13,453 bases of DNA from JAAZPG01 sp012797375 (GCA_937868205.1 CALMMC010000067.1:1-13453); one strand, 5' to 3'; numbered from the stretch's first letter, positions 7,377-13,453 are shown. Notes: generated by a model not told the origin, from the letters alone. Made by a program: numbers and translations.

Positions 7377-7956
7377 CCGCCGCCGCCTTCCCCAGCTCAA
7401 AGGCCTTGAGATTGGCTTCCAGAATGCGTTCGCCGCGCTTTTCGAAGAGCACCCGGATGTAATCCTTGAGGTGTTCCTCGCTGACGATCAGGTGCTTGGA
7501 AGCGGCCCCGAGCATCACCGTGTTCTGGGCCCGGCTCGCGCCGGCGTCCTTGGCCAGCTTTTCCGAGTCGACGACGAGCGAGCCGGGAACCTTCTTGATC
7601 TTGGCCAGGACCTCGTCCCTGTCGGGATAGTCGGGGATGTTGACGAAGGGGTTGGAGCTGGCGATGATCCGGCCGTCGGGCTTGAGGAAGTCGAGATAGC
7701 GGAGGGCTTCCAGCGGCTCGACGCTCAGGATCAAGTCGGCCCCGCCGCGCGGGATGAGGTCGCTCCAAATCCGTCCGGAGGAGAGGCGAAGGTGCGATTG
7801 CACGGCGCCGCCGCGCTGGGCCATGCCGTGGACTTCGGCCTGCTTGACGTTGAGGCCTTCCTTGAGGGCGGCGTTGTCGACGACGAAGGCGATCGAGAGG
7901 ATCCCCTGCCCGCCGACACCGGCCAGGATGATGTCTTGCTTGCGGATGGTGTTCAC
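7369..7956 (-). CDS. iorB: Indolepyruvate:ferredoxin oxidoreductase, beta subunit
   Basis: 195 residues from a GTG at 7956 that overlaps the iorA stop by four bases (GTGA), with GGGAGG a few bases upstream. A longer frame reaches upstream to 8001 but lies inside iorA. The protein is the gamma-type domain of 2-oxoacid:ferredoxin oxidoreductases: ILAGVGGQGIL (10-20) binds cofactor, followed by the family-typical EVHGMAQRGGAVQSHLRL (41-58). With IorA it decarboxylates aryl-2-oxoacids such as indolepyruvate and phenylpyruvate to the aryl-acetyl-CoA while reducing ferredoxin, in the cytoplasm. Gene order iorA-iorB is the usual one. Its 3' end overlaps the start of a small AT-rich gene of unknown function. 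Confidence 0.9.
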   Translation of the reverse strand: MNTIRKQDIILAGVGGQGILSIAFVVDNAALKEGLNVKQAEVHGMAQRGGAVQSHLRLSSGRIWSDLIPRGGADLILSVEPLEALRYLDFLKPDGRIIASSNPFVNIPDYPDRDEVLAKIKKVPGSLVVDSEKLAKDAGASRAQNTVMLGAASKHLIVSEEHLKDYIRVLFEKRGERILEANLKAFELGKAAADD

Positions 7957-9566
7957 TGGGCGCCTCCCGCTTTGTTTTTCCGTTTCGCTTCTTCGAGGCA
8001 TTCCCGGACGGCCACGATGACCGAGATGCCCTTGTGGGCGATCTCCTCCTGGAAGACCTTGACGTTGGCTTCGTGGTTCTTGGGCAGCGGGACGATGGTC
8101 CGGATGTGTTCCTTGGGCACACCCAGGCCCTCGACGATCTTGAGGAGCCGGTCGCCGGAGGCGAAGGTCGGCTGGCCGCCGGTCATGGCCGTGGTGCAGT
8201 TGTCAAGGATGACCAGGGTCATGTCGGCGTTGTAGGCGGCCGCCGAGCGGAGGGCCGTCATCCCGGAATGGCCGAAGGTCGAGTCGCCGATGACGGCGAT
8301 CGCCGGATGGAGGCCCGCTTCGGACGCTCCCTTGGCCATCCCGACCGAAGCGCCCATGCAGACGCAGGAGTCGATGGCGTTGTGGGGAGGGAAATAACCG
8401 AGGGTGTAGCAGCCGATGTCGGAAAAGACGGTCGCGTCGGGGTGGCCGGAGACGGCCGCCTTGATCGCTTTATACGTGTCCGTGTGAGGACAGCCGACGC
8501 AGAGCTGCGGCGGGCGGCCGGAGATCTTGTCGAGGGGACGCTGCGGGAGCGGGGTAAGGGCGAGGGCCGGGCGGACGGTCTCGGGCGAAAGCTCCCCGGA
8601 TCGGGGCAGCGCGCCGGAGAGGCGGCCGGTGATATTCTTGCCCGGAAAGCCGAGAAGGCCGCTGATGGCCTGCTCGATGAACGGGGCGCCTTCCTCGGCG
8701 ACGAGGATCGTTTCAACGTGGTCGACGAGGCGGCGGATGAGCGTGACGGGAAGCGGGTAGGCCGAGATCTTGAGGACGGATGGACGGGAGGGGGAATCGG
8801 CGGGGAGGGCGGCGAGGTTCTCCATCACGTAGTTATAGGCGATGCCGGAGGCGATGACGCCGAAGGAGAGGTTGGCCGGATTGAGGTCGAGCTTGTTGCG
8901 GGCGCTGGCTTCGGAGGATTTAATGAGCTCGGGCTGGAGGTCGATGAGGCGCTTGTTGCGGCCGCGGGCCAGGTGCGGAAGGAGCGTCCAAGCCTCACGG
9001 GCGCCGCGACGGAGGGGATTTTTATCGCGGGCGGGGCGGGTTTCGACGCCGGCCCGGGAGTGGGAGATCCGGGTCGAGAGGCGGATCATGACCGGGACGT
9101 TGTATTTTTCCGAATGGTCGTAGGCTTCGCGGGCCATGTCATAGGCCTCTTGGTGGTCGGCCGGCTCATAACAGGGAATGAGGGCGAACTGGGCATAGAA
9201 GCGGCTGTCTTGCTCGTTTTGGGAGCTGTGCATGCTTGGGTCGTCGGCCGAGACGAAAACGAATCCGCCGTTGATCCCGAGCAGGGCGGCGCTCATGAAC
9301 GGATCGGCGGCGACGTTGAGGCCGACATGCTTGAAGGAGACGAGCGTCCGTCCGCCCGCGAACGAGGTGCCGAGGGCCTCCTCGAAGGCGGTTTTCTCGT
9401 TGACCGACCAGGCGGCGACGTATTTACCGGCCCGGCCGTTGGACCGGATGAGAAACTCCATGATTTCCGAGGCCGGCGTGCCGGGGTAGCTGTAGGCGGC
9501 GGTCAGGCCGGCATGGACCGCGCCGAGGGCGACGGCTTCGTCGCCGAGAAGGATTTCCTTGGACAT
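7953..9566 (-). CDS. iorA: Indolepyruvate:ferredoxin oxidoreductase, alpha subunit, without C-terminal ferredoxin domain
   Basis: 537 residues. The N-terminus GDEAVALGAVHAG...YSYPGTPASEI is the pyrimidine-binding half. GCPHTDTY starts at 358, and the thiamine-diphosphate/Mg motif runs from GDSTFGHSG (427) to LDNCTTAMTGGQ. The ATG at 9566 is preferred over a GTG two codons upstream because AAGGA lies seven bases before it. Canonical IorA proteins are about 600-650 residues and end in a two-cluster [4Fe-4S] ferredoxin domain with CxxCxxC motifs. Here the protein stops shortly after GISVIVAVRECLEEAKRK and iorB starts at once, so that domain is absent. Electrons must leave through another subunit or a free ferredoxin. 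The function otherwise follows the family: oxidation of aryl-2-oxoacids to acyl-CoA. A related short TPP enzyme with a different 2-oxoacid preference is possible. Confidence 0.88.
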   Translation of the reverse strand: MSKEILLGDEAVALGAVHAGLTAAYSYPGTPASEIMEFLIRSNGRAGKYVAAWSVNEKTAFEEALGTSFAGGRTLVSFKHVGLNVAADPFMSAALLGINGGFVFVSADDPSMHSSQNEQDSRFYAQFALIPCYEPADHQEAYDMAREAYDHSEKYNVPVMIRLSTRISHSRAGVETRPARDKNPLRRGAREAWTLLPHLARGRNKRLIDLQPELIKSSEASARNKLDLNPANLSFGVIASGIAYNYVMENLAALPADSPSRPSVLKISAYPLPVTLIRRLVDHVETILVAEEGAPFIEQAISGLLGFPGKNITGRLSGALPRSGELSPETVRPALALTPLPQRPLDKISGRPPQLCVGCPHTDTYKAIKAAVSGHPDATVFSDIGCYTLGYFPPHNAIDSCVCMGASVGMAKGASEAGLHPAIAVIGDSTFGHSGMTALRSAAAYNADMTLVILDNCTTAMTGGQPTFASGDRLLKIVEGLGVPKEHIRTIVPLPKNHEANVKVFQEEIAHKGISVIVAVRECLEEAKRKNKAGGAQ

Positions 9567-9604
9567 GGACACGTCCTTTCCATGGGATGAAGTTGGGAGA
9601 GGGT

Positions 9605-9633
9605 AGAATATCGCCTGGGGATGGGGTTGTCAA
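9605..9633 (-). promoter_or_regulatory. Strong sigma70-type promoter of the iorAB operon
   Basis: On the minus strand a perfect TTGACA (9633-9628) is followed, after exactly 17 bases, by TATTCT (9610-9605). Transcription would start near 9598 and give a leader of about 30 bases before the iorA ATG, which has its own AAGGA. A REP-like arm lies about 25 bases upstream of the -35 box. Confidence 0.65.
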
Positions 9634-9656
9634 CGGACGAAATCTGAACCTGAAAT

Positions 9657-9680
9657 CGGAACCTGGTTAACCATTTCCGG
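9657..9680 (+). repeat. Single REP-like arm
   Basis: CGGAACCTGGTTAACCATTT followed by CCGG is the same arm sequence that ends the inverted-repeat elements at 9909-10019, 10772-10882 and 12556-12633. No opposite arm is found close by, so this is a singlet, either a solo unit or a decayed element. Confidence 0.6.
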
Positions 9681-9837
9681 AATAACGGGGAGCAAATGCG
9701 AAAAACGGGGAAACGAGTGACCTGGCACCGGTTTTTACATAATCTTGACATAACGTTTCCCCCTCCTTGACAACTTGTCCTCCCCTTTTTGCGATCTTTT
9801 TATTGGAGATATAAACGGGCGGAAAAAGGAGGAGGCC

Positions 9838-9957
9838 ATGAAAGGGAGAAACGGACGGCCCGGGGGATCTTTTAGGGCCGCGCTTCCGGTTGTTCTGGGA
9901 TTTATACCCGAACCTGCTTATCCATATCCCTGTTTCGTTCCCGGAACTTGCAGATGA
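9838..9957 (+). CDS. Possible 39-residue ORF with strong ribosome site, overrun by a repeat
   Basis: An ATG at 9838 follows a perfect AGGAGG with normal spacing. The peptide begins MKGRNGRPGGSFRAALPVVL, a basic start followed by a short hydrophobic run. From codon 24 onward the frame lies inside the REPIN-like element beginning at 9909 and ends there in a TGA. It could be the surviving 5' end of a gene interrupted by the repeat, or a chance frame behind a purine-rich tract. No homology is recognised. Confidence 0.25.
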   Translation: MKGRNGRPGGSFRAALPVVLGFIPEPAYPYPCFVPGTCR

Positions 9958-10019
9958 TGCGGAATTTAAGAAATGACATGCCGTCTCCGGCCGATTTGGG
10001 AAATGGATAAACAGGTACC
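9909..10019. repeat. REPIN-like inverted-repeat element, copy A
   Basis: 111 bases bounded by inverted arms of about 20 bases: left GAACCTGCTTATCCATATCC, right (reverse complement) GTACCTGTTTATCCATTTCC. An ungapped comparison with copy B at 10772-10882 gives 93 of 111 identical positions, including the non-palindromic centre (TCCCGGA-CTTGCAGAT). The two copies lie in the same orientation on either side of the rrf2 gene. Paired inverted arms around a short spacer at this length fit REPIN or MITE-like elements mobilised by a transposase in trans; none is in this window. Confidence 0.8.
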
Positions 10020-10083
10020 AATCCTGGAAATATTCGCGATTTTCCCATAAATCTGGGGAATATATAAATCCTATAATATTATG

Positions 10084-10112
10084 TTGAAACCGGCATGCGA
10101 ATGGGCTATGAT
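10084..10112 (+). promoter_or_regulatory. Candidate sigma70 promoter of rrf2
   Basis: TTGAAA (10084-10089) and TATGAT (10107-10112) are separated by exactly 17 bases, with an AT-rich tract (TATATAAATCCTATAATATT, 10061-10080) just upstream. Transcription would start near 10119. A small GCCGC-ATT-GCGGC hairpin (10115-10127) lies at the predicted 5' end. Rrf2 regulators commonly autoregulate, but no operator can be identified from one site. Confidence 0.55.
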
Positions 10113-10175
10113 AAGGCCGCATTGCGGCCGAAAGCGCGAGCGTGATCGGCTGACGACAAGAAGGAGAAACGCGGC

Positions 10176-10631
10176 ATGATCAAGCTTTCGACGAAGGGAA
10201 GATACGGGACGCGTCTGATGGTCAACTTGGCCCGTCAATACGGCAACGGCCCCAAAGCTATCATCCTCAAGAGCGTGGCGGACGCGGAAGGAATTTCCAT
10301 CCGCTATCTTGAACAGATCATCATCCCGTTGAAAATCAACAAGCTCGTTAAAAGCATTCGCGGGGCGGGAGGCGGATACACTCTCTCCCGCAGCCCTAAA
10401 GAGATCAAAGTCTGCGATATCCTCCACGCCCTGGAAGGCACATGCAGCCTGGTCGAATGCGTCGAGGATGAGACGAGCTGCGACAAGATATCCACTTGCG
10501 GGACGCACGAAATCTGGAAAGCCGCCTCGGTGATGATGAAGAATTATTTCGACAGCATCTCCCTGGCCGATGTCATCGAGATCACGGACAAGAAAATCGC
10601 CGCGGCCAAGAAGAAGACAAAAACCAAGTAG
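10176..10631 (+). CDS. Rrf2-family transcriptional regulator, IscR-like
   Basis: 151 residues with the full Rrf2 pattern: MIKLSTKGRYGTRLMVNLA at the start, the winged helix with ISIRYLEQIIIPLKINKLVKS (40-60) and the wing SIRGAGGGYTLSR (60-72). The effector segment holds Cys95, Cys102, Cys108 and His111, spaced x6-x5-x2. That is nearly the x5-x5-x2 ligand set with which IscR holds a [2Fe-2S] cluster; an extra Cys90 is present. The expected role is a DNA-binding sensor of Fe-S, redox or nitric-oxide status. AAGGAG lies nine bases before the ATG. It is alone between two copies of a 111-bp repeat, divergent from iorAB and upstream of the cytochrome c maturation genes. Control of either neighbour is plausible but unproven. 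The C-terminus is a lysine-rich tail. Confidence 0.9.
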   Translation: MIKLSTKGRYGTRLMVNLARQYGNGPKAIILKSVADAEGISIRYLEQIIIPLKINKLVKSIRGAGGGYTLSRSPKEIKVCDILHALEGTCSLVECVEDETSCDKISTCGTHEIWKAASVMMKNYFDSISLADVIEITDKKIAAAKKKTKTK

Positions 10632-10726
10632 CCGGGTGGTATCTCCCCCATCGCAACCGAGAGAAATAACGCCTCTTGCCTCATTAACCCCGCCGCTGCA
10701 TCTCATCCGGCGCCTGCTCATTAATT

Positions 10727-10749
10727 CCGAACCTGTTCAACCATTCCCC
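10727..10749 (+). repeat. Single REP-like arm
   Basis: CCGAACCTGTTCAACCATTC followed by CCC matches the arm consensus of the inverted-repeat elements, most closely the left arm of the 12556-12633 copy. It lies about 20 bases before the full copy B, in the same orientation as that copy's left arm. Confidence 0.6.
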
Positions 10750-10771
10750 TATATCAAATTTCCTTTATATC

Positions 10772-10882
10772 CCAACCTGCTTATCCTTTTCGCTATATCG
10801 ATCCCGGAGCTTGCAGATAACGCGGGATTTATAAAATGACAAGCCATCGCCGGCCGATTCGAGAAATGGATAAACAGGTACC
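10772..10882. repeat. REPIN-like inverted-repeat element, copy B
   Basis: 111 bases, aligned without gaps to copy A at 9909-10019 (about 84% identical), same orientation. The left arm is CAACCTGCTTATCC. The right arm ends AAATGGATAAACAGGTACC, identical to the same end of copy A. It occupies the rrf2-resB gap, so the two copies form direct repeats flanking rrf2 over about 0.97 kb. Confidence 0.8.
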
Positions 10883-11013
10883 GAATTCGGATTCCCGAAC
10901 TCGGATTTCGGGAACAGGAGGAGGCCGTCCCCTCCCGGGCCGGAAAAACCCCAATCGGCGGCCGCCTCTAGAAATGGGCGGCTGATTTCCGGTAAGATTC
11001 CGCTGACAAAGAC

Positions 11014-12555
11014 ATGAAAACAATCATCCGATTCTTTTCCTCCCTCAAGCTGGCCATCGTCCTCCTCATTCTGCTGGTCGCGGCCTCGATCCTGGGCACG
11101 CTCATTCCCCAAGGGCGGGAGGCGGCCGACTATGCCGCCCGCTATGGCCGGCTCGCCGAACCGATGGTCAAGCTTCGATTGACCGACCTTTTCCGCTCTG
11201 TTTGGTTCTTGGGATTGATGGCTTTGTTCGGCTTGAACATCGCCGTTTGTACGGCGACTCGCCTTGGCGCGAAGCTGAGACGGGCGTTTCGGCCGAAAGT
11301 CGAGAGCGATCCGAAATCGTTGGCCGCCGGAAAGATAAGCGCACGGCTGCGGATCGATAGGAGCGCGGCCGAGGCGAAGGAAACCGCGATCCGGACGCTG
11401 CGGGCCTCGCGGTACAAGGTGCGCATCGCCGAGGAGCCGGAGACGGAGGGCCGATCGGGAACGGAAGGCGCCGGCGCGGACGCCAGACAAGCAGGCGGAA
11501 GAATCCGGATTCATTTTCTCGGCCGCAAGGGAACCGCCGGTATTTTCGGCGCGGATTTCGTCCACCTGGGTTTGCTCGTCATCATCGCCGGAGGCCTCGT
11601 GACCGCGGCCGGCGGATTCCGAACCGACCTCGGTCTCAACGCCGGGAAAACTTTGGACGTGCCGCGGGCCGGATTCGCCCTGCGGCTAGATAAATTCGCG
11701 ACTGAGACATACGCGGACGGAAGCGTCAAGGACTGGAAAAGCACCTTGACCGTGGTCGAGGACGGAAAGGATGTGCGAACCGTGGTCATCGAGGTCAACC
11801 ATCCTCTCGTTCATCGCGGATATTCGTTTTACCAAAGCGCCTGGGGCCTCGACTGGGATAATCCGGACCTGACGTTTTGGATCGAACGGAAGGATGCGCC
11901 GGGAACGGGGCGGACGTCGAAAATCCGGGTCGGGGAAAAAACAGCCTTCCCGGAAGAAGGAACAAAGGAAAGAAGAGCCGGCCAGGGGGAAGGCGGAGGA
12001 AAAAAGACGGCCGCGGATCAGAAAGAAAAAGAGACCGGAATGGAGTGGACGGTCCGGCGGTTTTTCCCCGACTTCGTGATCGGCGACGACAACCGGCCGG
12101 GCACGCGCTCCGGCCAGCCGAACAATCCGGCGGCGCTGATCGAAGGATGGCGCGGCCGGCGCAAAGTCGTTGAGGGCTGGATTTTCGCGGCATATCCCCA
12201 GGTCAACCGGCTCCGGGGAGAGGAGGCCGCCGACTGGACGATCGAGCTCCGCGACGCCGACGCGCCCCAGTATTCGGTGATCCAGGCGGCCAGAGATCCG
12301 GGCGTGCCGCTGATTTGGATCGGATGCCTCTTGGTGATGGCCGGGCTGTTTCTGGCGTTTTACTGGCCGGCGCGGGAGATCCGGATGACCCTGGAGGAGA
12401 CGGAAGGACCGGCAGCGGGCTCGGCGGGTTCCGGAGGGAAGGGAAGAAAGCGGGGCTCGGGCAGGATGGAGATTACAGCCGGCGGGACGGCTTCGAAAAG
12501 CCGGGACCGTTTCGCGTCGGAATTCGCCCGGGTAACGGCCGCCTTGAAAGAGTAA
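11014..12555 (+). CDS. resB: System II cytochrome c biogenesis protein ResB (Ccs1)
   Basis: 513 residues. Membrane segments are visible at about 11-31 (AIVLLILLVAASILGTLIPQG is the family start), 62-82, 181-200 (FVHLGLLVIIAGG, with His184) and 432-451. A large extracytoplasmic region between the third and fourth segments contains VNHPLVHRGYSFYQSAWG (261-278), a ResB signature. Together with CcsA it exports haem and attaches it to CxxCH sites of apocytochromes outside the membrane. Two charged low-complexity stretches, at about 138-162 and 313-343, and a Gly/Arg-rich C-terminus look like loop insertions. It is followed after 94 bases by ccsA, the normal System II partner, with a hairpin repeat in between. 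The start ATG has only a poor ribosome site, but it begins exactly at the conserved N-terminus. Confidence 0.92.
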   Translation: MKTIIRFFSSLKLAIVLLILLVAASILGTLIPQGREAADYAARYGRLAEPMVKLRLTDLFRSVWFLGLMALFGLNIAVCTATRLGAKLRRAFRPKVESDPKSLAAGKISARLRIDRSAAEAKETAIRTLRASRYKVRIAEEPETEGRSGTEGAGADARQAGGRIRIHFLGRKGTAGIFGADFVHLGLLVIIAGGLVTAAGGFRTDLGLNAGKTLDVPRAGFALRLDKFATETYADGSVKDWKSTLTVVEDGKDVRTVVIEVNHPLVHRGYSFYQSAWGLDWDNPDLTFWIERKDAPGTGRTSKIRVGEKTAFPEEGTKERRAGQGEGGGKKTAADQKEKETGMEWTVRRFFPDFVIGDDNRPGTRSGQPNNPAALIEGWRGRRKVVEGWIFAAYPQVNRLRGEEAADWTIELRDADAPQYSVIQAARDPGVPLIWIGCLLVMAGLFLAFYWPAREIRMTLEETEGPAAGSAGSGGKGRKRGSGRMEITAGGTASKSRDRFASEFARVTAALKE

Positions 12556-12633
12556 TTCGGTACCTGTTCAACCATTTCTGTATTTCCATGTTCTCCAGGT
12601 AAAATATGGAAATGGTTAACCAGGTTCCGATTA
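12556..12633. repeat. Short REPIN-like hairpin element, copy C
   Basis: About 78 bases starting right after the resB stop codon. Left arm CGGTACCTGTTCAACCATTT and right arm (reverse complement) CGGAACCTGGTTAACCATTT are continued by a further near-complementary TATTT/AAATA, leaving a loop of about 18 bases. The arms are those of the 111-bp elements but the centre is different and shorter. Transcribed within the resB-ccsA operon, it would fold into a long stem, which could stabilise or separate the two coding parts of the message. Confidence 0.75.
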
Positions 12634-12649
12634 AGAGGAGGAGGTCGAA

Positions 12650-13320
12650 ATGACGGAGTCGGCGTTCTTCACGATCGCGTTTGCCCTTTATGCCGCGGCC
12701 GCGCTTCTTTACCTTGCCTTTCTGTTCGGCAAAAAGCCGAAATGGGCACGGGCCGCGTTCATCGCCGCTTCCGCCGGGCTGGCCCTCCACACCGTCGCCC
12801 TCGTCTTGCGGACCTTCCAAAGCGGGCATGCGCCGTTTACGAACATGTACGAGTCGATGTCGTTTCTCGCCTGGGCTTCGGTCCTGGCGTTCATCATCAT
12901 TGAGACGATGTTCAAAATACCCAAAGTCGGGGCTTACGTGATGCTGTTTGTGATCGCCATCATGGCCCTGGCCTCCTCGCCGCTGATGCCCAAGGAGGCG
13001 GCTCCCCTCATCCCCGCCCTGCAGAGCTACTGGCTGTGGCTTCACGTCTCGGTGACGCTCCTCGGGGAAGCTTTTTTCGCCGTGGCCTTCATCACCAGCA
13101 TCATGTACCTGCGGGCCAAGGATCCGGAGAAAAAAGCGAAGATGGATTCGGTGAGCTACCGGTGCGTCTCGATCGGCTTTCCGTTGTTCACGCTGGGCGG
13201 ACTGATCTTCGGGATGGTTTGGGCGGAAAAGGCTTGGGGGACGTACTGGAACTGGGATCCAAAGGAAGTTTGGAGCCTGATCACGTGGTTTGTCTTCGCT
13301 CTATACCTTCACACCCGGAT
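12650..13320 (+). CDS. ccsA: Cytochrome c biogenesis protein CcsA (ResC), truncated by contig end
   Basis: 223 genuine residues, open at the 3' end. AGGAGGAGG lies just before the ATG. Hydrophobic segments lie at about 6-26, 34-52, 73-87, 93-110, 130-152, 172-190 and from 207. SGHAPFTNMYESMSFLAW (58-75) and the haem-handling WWD signature WGTYWNWDPKEVW (196-208), followed by SLITWFVFALYLHTR, identify the CcsA/CcmC/CcmF family. Conserved-type histidines are His47, His131 or 132 in WLWLHV, and His221. With ResB it forms the System II haem export and cytochrome c synthase complex. The last real base is about 13320; the following in-frame codons are adapter sequence and must not be counted as protein. 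The missing part is probably the final one or two membrane helices. Confidence 0.92.
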
Positions 13321-13453
13321 CTGTCTCTTATACACATCTGACGCTGCCGACGATCTCCTCCGTTTAGCTCTCGGTGGTCGCCGCTCCATTAAAAAAAAAA
13401 AACACAACCACCCCGCCCAGACCCACACCCTCACCCATCCCATGCTATCTCCC
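13321..13453. other. Sequencing adapter read-through, not genomic
   Basis: Positions 13321-13339 are the Tn5 mosaic end in reverse complement (CTGTCTCTTATACACATCT). Bases 13340-13353 (GACGCTGCCGACGA) complete the Nextera read-1 adapter. Eight bases (13354-13361) follow that would be the i5 index, then about 29 bases closely resembling the P5 oligonucleotide with some mismatches (13362-13390). A run of 12 A and low-complexity C/A-rich sequence, typical of reading past the end of a molecule, completes the stretch. Confidence 0.97.

Larger units (their letters stand above)
9573..10175. other. Divergent intergenic region between iorA and rrf2
   Basis: About 600 bases without a well-supported gene. 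It holds the iorA promoter near 9605-9633, a single REP-like arm at 9657-9680, a doubtful 39-codon frame with a strong ribosome site at 9838-9957, a complete REPIN-like element at 9909-10019, and an rrf2 promoter candidate at 10084-10112. A GTGACCTGGCACCGG stretch near 9718-9732 resembles motifs of other multi-copy intergenic repeats, but only one copy is seen here. Confidence 0.7.
10632..11013. other. Intergenic region between rrf2 and resB
   Basis: About 380 bases with no supported gene. It contains a single REP-like arm (10727-10749), the 111-bp element copy B (10772-10882), then small palindromes (CCGAATTCGG at 10881-10890; CCCGAA and TTCGGG flanking 10900) and a GC-rich leader to resB. 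No convincing terminator for rrf2 or promoter for resB was found. Confidence 0.6.

Noticed and set aside
8034..9590. Long plus-strand frame opposite iorA
   Set aside because: Same reason: antisense shadow of a full-length, motif-bearing gene.
9701..9736. AAAAAC...GTTTTT inverted repeat as a possible terminator
   Set aside because: The stem is imperfect and no gene on either strand ends into it, so a terminator role cannot be supported.
10071..10721. 216-codon minus-strand frame across rrf2
   Set aside because: It is the complement of the clearly identified Rrf2 regulator and part of a repeat; no protein-like features.
9657..10882. Clustered repeats as a CRISPR array
   Set aside because: Repeats are inverted pairs with irregular spacing and no uniform spacers; no cas gene is present.
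13036..13341. 101-codon plus-strand frame ending in LSLIHI
   Set aside because: It overlaps ccsA in another frame and its end is translated adapter sequence.
13391..13402. Run of 12 A as a poly-A or terminator signal
   Set aside because: It lies within adapter read-through and is a sequencing artefact.

Overview
The window looks like a complete short contig from an uncultured, GC-rich anaerobic bacterium with a fermentative, amino-acid-degrading lifestyle. A lineage such as Aminicenantes/Acidobacteriota would fit, but nothing here proves a taxon. Both ends behave like contig ends. The left edge lies inside an IS256-type transposase, a typical multi-copy breakpoint. The right edge (13321-13453) is not genomic: it is Nextera/Tn5 adapter read-through.

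Layout. Positions 1-200 (minus) hold the last ~65 codons of an IS256-family transposase. This fragment abuts, and replaces the 3' end of, a partial duplicate of the next gene (107-1402, minus). Then come a full ADP-forming acyl/acetyl-CoA synthetase with ATP-grasp first and CoA-binding/ligase domains after (1415-3808, minus), and an orphan CitF-like citrate lyase alpha subunit / CoA-transferase (3971-5530, minus). A visibly AT-richer island follows (about 5600-7376): a DUF488 gene and a translationally overlapped uncharacterised gene on the plus strand, converging on a small unknown gene on the minus strand. The minus strand then carries iorB and iorA (7369-9566), an indolepyruvate:ferredoxin oxidoreductase whose alpha subunit lacks the usual C-terminal ferredoxin domain. 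On the plus strand, an Rrf2/IscR-like regulator (10176-10631) is followed by resB (11014-12555) and a truncated ccsA (12650-13320), a System II cytochrome c maturation pair.

The left and middle genes make a coherent pathway. IorAB would oxidise aryl-2-oxoacids from aromatic amino acids to aryl-acyl-CoA and reduce ferredoxin. The ADP-forming CoA ligase would harvest the thioester as ATP. The CitF-like protein could move CoA between acids. Linking them into one pathway is inference.

The right third carries a family of REPIN-like inverted-repeat elements: two 111-bp copies flanking rrf2, one ~80-bp hairpin between resB and ccsA, and two single arms. No mobilising transposase is in the window. 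No CRISPR array, tRNA or rRNA was seen, and no complete novel system could be demonstrated. The best candidates for a second look are the low-GC three-gene island, the histidine-less duplicated ligase fragment, the ferredoxin-less IorA and the REPIN-like repeats.
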